NCBI GenBank assembly: GCA_030512295.1
Contig: JAULSR010000009.1
Span: 372,001 to 436,000, forward strand
DNA length: 64,000 nt
Source: Bombardia bombarda
Lineage: Eukaryota > Ascomycota > Sordariomycetes > Sordariales > Lasiosphaeriaceae
Direction: 5' to 3'
Part shown: positions 55,601-64,000 of the stretch, one piece after another
Position numbering within the stretch: the stretch's first letter is position 1
How the letters are laid out: the number at the start of each line of letters is the position of its first letter
Made by a program: the position numbers and the translations under genes
Notes under the pieces: model-generated
What the model was told of the DNA's origin: nothing
Database searches by the model: none
What the model saw: only the letters and a program-made list of their open reading frames with translations

Positions 55601-56683
55601 CTCGATTTTCCCACCCCGTCTCTCGTCATGGACAGCGTCCACTGACCACCAGTGCCTAGTTATTCGTCATGCTGACAATACACAGTACACTAACCTGGCA
55701 GCTCACTGTTGAGCCGGCTATCTTCCTGACTCTACCATCTCATCTCATTGCCTTCTTATCGAGCCTCCGGTAGACATCCGCCGGCATAGCGTAGAGCCGA
55801 CAGATTCCCAGAGCTTCATCCCGTCGCTGGGCTCGATTCTGGCCTGCTTTTGCGTGGCCAATCACCTCACCTCAGAACCATCAAGGGCTGTGCTTGCTGG
55901 CTGGCTGCAACTCCTAGCCTGCTCGTGGGGATGGCGGTTCTATGTTCCATGGTGAAAAGGTCCCTCGAGGAACCCCCCCATGCGTGCCATGCCCATCCTT
56001 CCAAGGTCACCCATGTTGATGGGAAATATCACTATGAACTAGTCCAGAACAGGCTGTAGTAGGCAGCGGCTGCGGCCATGGGGTTTTCAGCTGCACCAAG
56101 ATCCCTCCACCACCCTTTGTTTTGCAGCTGGGGGGACGGTTGTTGGGGTGTGCGCCGGTTCGGCTAGTGGAGGCTGGATACTTCCTATTTCTCCTCAAGC
56201 GCATCGTCATTTCGTCCTGCCCCCTCCTGGTGCGGTGTGTACTGCGTGTGCTGTGTATGGTCTGCGCGGTCTGCGGTTGCTTGCTGCTGACTGCAGGCTC
56301 CAGTCTTTATTATGGCCATGTCTAATCCGACGCTTGCGGCTTGTCATCTCATGGGGGGACCCAAGCTCTCGTCGGTGGCTTCGCCCAGCCCCTGCTCCGT
56401 GCTCTCATCCGGCCCTGGCCCTCGCCGGTCGAATAAATACACCCGCGGAGCTAACAAGGTTGGATACACTGCTTCTCTCGTTCTGTTTTGCTTCTCTATC
56501 CTCTCCCCGGTTACGCGTTGACTCTTGATATTGGCCTGCCTTGTCCCGGGTCAAACAACCGTGCTATTTATTTGTGGCGTTTCTTGATTCGTCGTCTCTT
56601 CTACATTCTCGTGATACCATTTTCTTTTCTGTTTCTGTGTTCGCCATTTCTTTACCCGCCCCGTTGGGCGCGACTCTCACATC
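49675..56683. promoter_or_regulatory. Seven-kilobase gene-poor region upstream of ags1
   Basis: No gene recognised. An open frame at 49926-50228 (MIYAGTPCSEFN..., 100 codons) and one at 52525-52770 (MAPDNFIEVGQDG...) lack motifs. 50300-50600 is AT-rich. A GGACGGGC tandem run lies at about 51043-51069 and a CTGACTGG run at about 52165-52190. The last 700 bp before the start is pyrimidine-rich (56150-56680) and probably holds the core promoter and 5' leader of ags1. The region may contain non-coding RNA or very distal regulatory DNA. Confidence 0.45.
51043..51069. repeat. (GGACGGGC)n tandem repeat
   Basis: About three and a half 8 bp units in the ags1 upstream region; non-coding. Confidence 0.8.
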
Positions 56684-59600
56684 ATGGCGGTCTCTTTCCT
56701 CCTCGCCCTCGGGCTCTCGACCTTGGCACATGGTCTTCGGTACGATGTCCGATATAGCGACTACAACTTGAACTCGAACCAAGAGGCGACGAGCCCACTG
56801 GACTACTCTGCCACACCCCGAGAAAAGTACACTGCCTCGCCAGCAGATTGGCGGGTTCCATTCTACACACTCTTCTTGGACAGGTTTGCCAATGGTGACC
56901 CTGCCAATGACAACATCAACGGCACAGTTTACGAGCAGGACATCACAAGTAACCAGCTTCGGCATGGAGGCGATGTCCAGGGAGTCATTGACAGCTTGGA
57001 CTACATTCAGGGAATGGGGATGAAGGTGGGAGGGCTGACGGCTGAAGCTATTGAAGTTTACTTGCTGACTGTGAACAGGCCATCTACATTGCTGGCTCTC
57101 CGTTCATTAATCTACCATGGGGTGTGGATTCATACTCGGTCAGTTCCAGTCTGTATGATGGGTTCTCTTCATGTGGTCTGCTAACGGTATTGTAGCCGGT
57201 TGATTTGACTTTACTTGATCCCCACTACGGGAACATCCAGCAATGGCAACACATGGTGGACGAAATTCACAAGAGGGGCATGTATGTCATGCTAGATCAC
57301 ACTTTCTCGACGTAAGTAGAGCAAGACGGAGAGATGGCAGGATGGGGCGAGGCAGCTACTGAAATTGAGTCCAGGATGAGCGATCTGCTGGCCTTCAACG
57401 GCTTCGAGAACGAGACAGCCCCCTTTACCACGAAGGAGCACCAGGTGCAGTACAAGGGCGAACGACAATATCTCGACTTTGCGCCTTCGAACGTTTACAA
57501 AGATAAGTGCGACTACCCGAGATTTTGGGACGAGACCGGAAACCCAGTAGGGCAGGACGTCAGGGATTCGCTCCAGGGCTGTTTCGACAGCGACTTTGAT
57601 CAGTATGGTGATGTCGAGGCTTTTGGTGTCCACCCTGACTGGCAACGTTCGCTAGCCAAGTTTGCCAGTGTACAGGATCGCCTGAGGGAATGGGTCCCCT
57701 CTGTACGGAACAGAATTGAGCTCTTTTCGTGCATGACGATTACTGTTCTTGACATCGACGGTTTCCGCTTCGACAAGGCTACACAGATCACTGTCGATGC
57801 TATGGCCGACCACAACGAGGCTGTTCGCGACTGCGCCGCCAAGCTTGGAAAAAAGAACTTCTTTCTCCCAGGAGAGATCACTGGCGGTGACAACTATGGC
57901 GCCGTGTATATTGGTAGAGGACGGCAGCCCGATATGCTTCCGGAAAACGCACCACAGGCGATGAACCTGACGACCTCGATACTCGATAAGCTTGGCAATT
58001 TGACGATTCGGGACAAAGGCAAGAACGCTTTGGACGCTGGAGCTTTCCACTACTCCACGTACCGCTTTCTCACCCGATTTGTTGGATTGAGTGGGAATCT
58101 TGAGGCGGGCTTCGATCTTCCTCCGAACTGGGTCAACTTGTGGAACCAGATGCTCAAAACCAATGACCTGGTCAACCCTAGCTCTAACGTTTTCGACCCA
58201 AGACATATGTTTGGAGTTATGAACCAGGACGTCTTTCGGTGGCCGGGCATTACACAGGGCACAGAAAGATCGCTTTTGGGCCACTTTATCATGACGCTTC
58301 ATATGCCCGGCGTCCCACTCGTCTTTTACGGTGAAGAGCAGGAGTTTTACGTCCTTGATAGCACCGCCGATAACTACATTTTCGGACGGCAAGCCTTCTC
58401 ACCCACTCAGGGATGGATGCTTCACGGTTGTCACGCAGGGAATAGTACCCAGTACCATGACTGGCCCATCGATAAGTCGAGAGACGGATGTCGGGACTCC
58501 AAGGTTGCCCTCGACCATCGCGACCCTTCACACCCGGTGCGAAATATCATGAAGTCGATGTACACCATGCGCGAAAATTTCTTGACTTTCCAGAAGGGGT
58601 GGCTTCTACAGTCTCTGAGTAACCAGACTTTCAGCACGATTCTTGAGGGGAGTAACCAGACCGAGACGGAATTCGGGATATGGTCAGTCGCCCGCGCCTT
58701 TCAGCCAACTGTCCAGGGTCCGTTCGCAAGCCAGCCGATTTGGCTGGTTTACCATAATCAGGACAAGACTACGCTCTATACCTTTGACTGCAACAACGAA
58801 GACAAGGCTTTCCTCTCTCCATTCCTCGAGAAGGAAACAGTTAAGAACCTCTTCTACCCATACGATGAACAGGTGCTTGGATCTTCGCGCAAGAGCTTCG
58901 GCTTTGAGGGAAGGCCTGGAAATAGCGGCTGCTTCTCCAACGTTACCATGGAACCTTTCGAATTCCGTGCCTACGTGCGCAAGCAAGACTGGAAGGGCCC
59001 GCAACCTATGATCACCAAGTTCACCCCTGGTCACGATGCTTCAGTTTCATCGGAGGAGGTACAGAAGCCTTACGAGATCACGATAGAGTTTTCTGAGGAA
59101 ATGGATTGCACTTCCGTGCAGCAGTCAATAACAATCTCATCCACAGTTGAGTCTGGAGGAAGTGCAAGGATCCACGCGAGCTCAGCAAAGTGCGAGAAGA
59201 TCAACACCGCCCCTATTGTTCCCTACATTGGTGGCATCCCCTCGAATTGGAGGTTTACTGCGTTACTGACAAATGTTCACGATGGCATTCACAAGGTCAC
59301 CATCAAATCTCCCAATGCTACAGATGGGAAATCCAACACTGGAGCGACAGATCACTTTCTTATTCGGGTTGGTCAGCCCAATAATCCGATTGTATACCCC
59401 AGCACAGCCGACTACTCTTCTACGCTCCTGACTAAGGAAGGTGGCGACCTAGTCCTCCACCATGCCGCACCAGGAGCAGACAGCTATCGATACTCGACCA
59501 ACTGGGGCTCTTCATGGAGTGACTGGCGCCCTTATGTTGGTGGGACGGAGAAGATCGAGAGCCTGCCTTGGTCCGGGACCAAGCTCCAAGAGTGGGATGG

Positions 59601-62600
59601 CGACCATGTACAAGTGCAGTACTTCTCGAAGATGCTGGGTAGTAGTTCCTTTATCCAGTCCGGCGACAGCACTCCCCAGAAGGCTCGCCGCTTCCCGCAT
59701 ATCTTTGCACATGGAACATTCAACAAGTTCGGCTTCGACGCTGGCATCAAGAATCAGTTCACTTTGACAAATGATGGCGAATGGGAGGTTCATCTCATGG
59801 ACGAGTGGCCGACACAATTCCAGCTGAACGTTTGGGGCATGAATCCAGACGGCAAGCCCGACGCTGGGTTTGTGTATGGCGACGTCGATTTCGATGGTGT
59901 TCTCGACCGCATGCCGCCTTCCTCTCTGGCCCTCAATGTGCTCAACGCCAGCGAGCCCCCTCCTTTGCCCTCTCTTTCGTACAAGCTGATCTTCAACGAT
60001 GCGACCCTCACTTTCCGCAAAGAAGCACAGGGAAATATGTGGATCCAGATCATCATGTTTATCCTACTTGCTGTGCTCCCCATTGTAGGGGGTCTGACAG
60101 CCGTGTGGATTTTCATGGGCTCGTTCTACAAGGTCAAGGTCAACAAGGTCGGCTTCAAGCGTCGTGGTCGATCGCCTCTGCGTGACTTCAGCAACCGTCT
60201 CAGCAGTATCTCTTTCGAAAACTTCCGTCATAAGGGCGATGAAATGGAGATGGCTGTGGTGCCCGGCAAGCGCAGAAAGGTCATTATCGCCACCATGGAG
60301 TATAACATCGACGATTGGAACATCAAGATCAAGATCGGCGGTCTGGGCGTTATGGCTCAGCTTATGGGCAAAGCACTGGAACACCAAGACTTGATCTGGG
60401 TCGTGCCCTGTGTTGGCGGCATCGATTACCCCGTCGATCAGCGTGCTGAGCCCATGTACGTTCCAATCATGGGCAACGAGTACGAGATCGAGGTGCAATA
60501 TCACCAGGTCCAGAATATCACATACGTTCTTCTTGATGCGCCCATTTTCCGCCAGCAGTCTAAGGCTGACCCATACCCGCCACGCATGGATGATATTGAC
60601 TCGGCTATCTACTACTCTGCCTGGAATTACTGCATCGCCGAAACTATTCGTCGGTTTAACCCGGACCTGTATCACATTAACGATTACCATGGAGCAGCGG
60701 CGCCCCTGTATCTGCTTCCCGAGCGAACCATTCCTTGCGCTCTTTCCCTCCATAACGCCGAGTTCCAGGGTATGTGGCCGATGCGCACGCCTGCCGAATC
60801 CAAGGAAGTCTGCGAGGTGTTCAACCTGGATCCCGAGATTGTGAAGGAGTATGTACAGTTTGGCTCCGTATTCAATTTGCTGCATGCTGGCGCTAGCTAT
60901 CTTCGCGTACACCAAAAGGGCTTCGGCGCGGTTGGTGTCTCCAAGAAGTACGGTGATCGATCATATGCCCGTTATCCTATCTTCTGGGGTTTGTCCAAGA
61001 TTGGTCAGTTGCCAAACCCCGACCCCAGCGACACCGCCGAGTGGAGCAGGGACGAGGAAGTCCAAGAGAAGGATGTTGTCATTGACATGGAGGCCGAATC
61101 CAAGCGCGGCGACCTCAGGAAGCAAGCCCAAGAGTGGGCTGGTCTTAATGTGGATCCAAACGCAGAGCTGTTTGTGTTCGTCGGTCGATGGTCGCTCCAA
61201 AAGGGCGTCGATTTGATTGCTGATATCTTCCCGTCGATTCTCGAGAAATACCCTACTACACAGCTCATCGCTGTCGGTCCTGTCATTGACTTGTACGGCA
61301 AGTTTGCAGCGTTGAAGCTGGCTAAGCTTATGGAGAAATATCCTGGCCGCGTTTACAGCAAGCCTGAGTTTACTGCTCTTCCACCTTACATCTTTAGCGG
61401 TGCAGAGTTTGCCCTGATTCCGTCTCGCGATGAGCCGTTTGGCCTCGTCGCCGTCGAATTCGGCCGTAAGGGCGCGCTCGGCGTTGGTGCGCGTGTCGGT
61501 GGCCTCGGCCAGATGCCCGGATTCTGGTACACGATCGAATCGACAGCCCCTCAGCATCTCATGCACCAATTCCGCGAGGCTATTGTTGGGGCCCTTGAGT
61601 GCAAGAAGAAGTCCCGTCAGATGATGAGAGCGTGGAGCGCCAAGCAGCGTTTCCCTGTCGCACAGTGGGTTGAGGATCTGGACACCCTACAAGGTGACGC
61701 GATTCGCATTCACAACAAAGAGGTCAAGAAGAAGAGGAGACTTACAGGTGGCGGATCATTGCTCACCGTGCCCTCGAACATCGATCTCCATGGTCATGGC
61801 AGCCGAGGCTACTTTGATGAGGTGTCCGATCTTGAAACGCCACTGCCTTCTACCCGCCAGTCTCGCGCATCCAGCCTTTCCGTTCCGTTCATCACCGAGA
61901 CAGATCATGATGCCGAGCAGAGTCGACGATCTGTTTCTAATCCTTTCCTTGATCGACCAGGCGCTGACTCGCCGCCTCTGGGCACACCCAATACTCCCCC
62001 GACTGGCGACGGCACTGAAGAACCTTTCTTACCCCCTAACCCTATGTTTGCTCAACACAATGCGCGGTCATCCGTGTCAAGTCTGGCGAGCATCGCAGTT
62101 AATGAACCAAACCGTGCCGGAGATCGGTCTAGCGTTGACACCTTTGCTATGCGGATGATGTCGGCCGACAGCTCCGAGACGAATCCCCAGGCCTTTGGAT
62201 TGAGCAATAACCCACAGGCTAGACCTGGCGCTTCGGCGCTCTACCAGCAGCGAAACCGCAACAGCTCCCGCCTGTCGGTTATTGATGTTGTTGGCGACCG
62301 CAATGACTTCAAGCTGCAGAAGGTGGACCCCTTCTTCACCGATAGCACTGGCGAGTATTACAAGGACTTTGAGCAGAAGCTGTCGAAGCTGACTGCCAAG
62401 AACTCGGAGACGGAACTCTGTATCGAAGACTACTTGAAGGAGAGTGAGAAGACTTGGTTCAAGGAGTTCCGCGAGGCGAAGCTTGGTCGCAGCCGCAGTC
62501 CGAGCCGAACAAGGAGTCCTGGTCCAGGTCTAGTCGTGAAGAAGTCGAGGCCCAGGATCCCAAGTATGACCAGCGTCAACAGCATCACCCCATCCGACGA

Positions 62601-64000
62601 GGAGGACAACGACAACGATGAGCAGGAGCGCCAGCGGGAGGGCGGCCGCGATGACCAGTTCCTTTTGGGCGACGGATACAAGCCGCCCAAGGGCCTCAAG
62701 AAGCTACTCTCGGTCCGCCTGGGAGACTGGCCTGTTTACTCGCTCATTCTGGCTCTCGGACAGATCATCTCTGCCAACTCGTATCAGATTGTCTTGCTGG
62801 CTGGTGAGGCTGGCCAGACACCCACTCAGCTCTACATCGTTGCTGGCACGTACTTGGTGACGTCTGCACTGTGGTGGCTCATGTTCCGTCGTCTTCAGGC
62901 TCTCTACACGCTTTCCCTGCCATGGTTCTTTTATGGTCTCGCTTTCATGCTTCTCGGTGTTACGCCGTTTCTGCCCGAGAGTATCCGTCCGTCTGTCCAG
63001 AACACTGCCTCGGCCCTGTACGCTTCCGGCGCGTCCAGTGGTGCTATCTTCTTTGCGATGAACTTTGGTGATGAAGGTATGTGATAAATTCGTCCTATCC
63101 CCGATCTTTTTAGGTCTAGGTATGACTGAATGCTAACATTTGCTTTTCAAGGTGGTGTACCGATCATGACATGGATCTTCCGCGCGGCCATCATCCAGGG
63201 TATCCAGCAGGTCTATCTCGTCGTCTTGTGGTATTGGGGCAGCCTCATCACGGGCCAGACGCCCACCGGTCTTCTCAACGGCAGCTTCATCGCCAACAAG
63301 GTCCCCGTCATCCTTGTTATCACAGTGCCGATTGCACTCGTCTTTTGGGCTTTGGGTGTCATTTCATTCATCGGCCTACCCGACTACTACCGCCAGTCGC
63401 CCGACAAGATTCCTAGTTTTTACATGTCGCTACTCCGCCGACACATCGTGCCATGGTTCTTCCTCACCGTCGTCATCCAAAACTATTGGCTCTCGACACC
63501 CTATGGCCGTAACTGGGAGTTTTTGTTCTACTCCCGCGTCATCCCCGGCTGGGCCGTTGTGCTCCTCGCTCTCGGCTTCTTCATTATTCTCTGGTCTCTT
63601 CTTTTGTGGATGTTTGCCTACTTCACCAAGACACATCCTTGGATTGTTCCCATGTTTGCCATCGGTCTTGGCGCACCGCGGTGGGCGCAGATGCTCTGGG
63701 GTGTCAGTGGTATTGGTCTTTACCTTCCCTGGCTCGGCACTGCTGTGCTATCGTCCGTCATTACAAGGTGCCTGTGGCTGTGGCTTGGCCTACTTGACAC
63801 CATCCAAGGCGTCGGCCTGGGTATGGTCTTGCTTCTGACGCTGACGAGACAGCATGTTGCTGCAACCCTAATTGGCGCGCAGGTTCTCGGTGCGGGCTTT
63901 ACTATTCTTGCTAGACTTACGGCGCCACATAAGAATGGGCCCGCCGAAGTCTTTCCCGACTTCTCAGAGGGCGCGTTGCCGGGGCTGGGCAAGCCGTTCT
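56684..64000 (+). CDS. ags1: Alpha-1,3-glucan synthase (partial, runs off the right edge)
   Basis: Plasma-membrane enzyme that makes cell-wall alpha-1,3-glucan from UDP-glucose. Exons: 56684-57025, 57079-57138, 57196-57311, 57375-63076 and 63152 onward; all junctions keep phase. About 2,356 residues lie in the window versus about 2,400-2,450 for the family, so only the extreme C-terminus is missing. Signal peptide MAVSFLLALGLSTLAHG. GH13 amylase-like extracellular domain with LDHTFST, DIDGFRFDKATQ (nucleophile Asp about 307-309) and PGEITGG (acid Glu about 339). Membrane helix about 1064-1088. Cytosolic GT5 starch-synthase-like domain from KVIIATMEYNIDDWNIKIKIGGLGVMAQLMGKAL (about 1140) with FVGRWSLQKGVD and PSRDEPFGLVAVEFGRKG. 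A Ser-rich linker at about 1500-1900. A C-terminal multi-helix exporter-like domain starts near 1950. The GH13 part probably processes or links chains after export. Confidence 0.95.

Noticed and set aside
56684..64000. Amylase gene next to or fused with a glycogen synthase
   Set aside because: The GH13 and GT5 parts are in one reading frame with a membrane helix between them and a C-terminal transporter-like domain, which is the known architecture of alpha-1,3-glucan synthase.

Overview
The window is nuclear DNA of a filamentous ascomycete, most likely a Sordariomycete close to the Chaetomiaceae or Sordariales (inference). Coding regions are GC-rich. Genes carry short introns of about 50-140 nt with GTAAGT-type donors and CTRAC-like branch sites. 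Families are typical of moulds: alpha-1,3-glucan synthase, methylcitrate cycle enzymes, DUF4360-type secreted protein, fungal STAND N-terminal domain, and APH-like and kinase-like accessory families. There are no operons, CRISPR arrays or bacterial signals.

Layout. 0-16 kb is accessory and decaying: a DUF3176 remnant, a 4-coumarate-CoA-ligase-like enzyme with a peroxisomal C-terminus, an ankyrin fragment, a kinase-like protein with altered catalytic motifs, an orphan membrane fragment, an APH-fold gene followed by a broken paralogue, half of a tRNA-Lys gene, a small secreted protein and a three-exon STAND-N protein. 16.6-18.8 kb holds a divergent phosphate-transporter-like MFS gene with a probable GC-AG intron. 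19-25.4 kb has two possible small spliced genes and a low-complexity nuclear-type protein. 25.4-39.4 kb is almost gene-free apart from one DUF4360-type secreted protein. 39.4-48.1 kb is a metabolic block: a stand-alone glutamine-synthetase-fold enzyme, an SDR, and a divergently transcribed pair of mitochondrial methylcitrate cycle genes (2-methylisocitrate lyase and 2-methylcitrate synthase). After a small gene at 49.2-49.7 kb and a 7 kb gap, ags1 (cell-wall alpha-1,3-glucan synthase) runs off the right edge.

How genes work together. The clearest functional unit is the divergent pair at 43.9-48.1 kb. It encodes the entry and exit steps of mitochondrial propionyl-CoA detoxification and shares a 740 bp promoter with a CCAAT element and a cluster of CreA-type sites. 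The other genes look independent.

Quality caveat. Several accessory genes (4CL-like, APH-like, the 21-23 kb protein) are open throughout except for single-base shifts that fall in homopolymers and are mostly consistent with one missing base. Core genes are intact. Base-calling errors and real decay cannot be separated from the sequence alone. I found no convincing new multi-gene system. The best leads are the promoter of the methylcitrate pair, the APH paralogues, the two small spliced genes and the large gene deserts.
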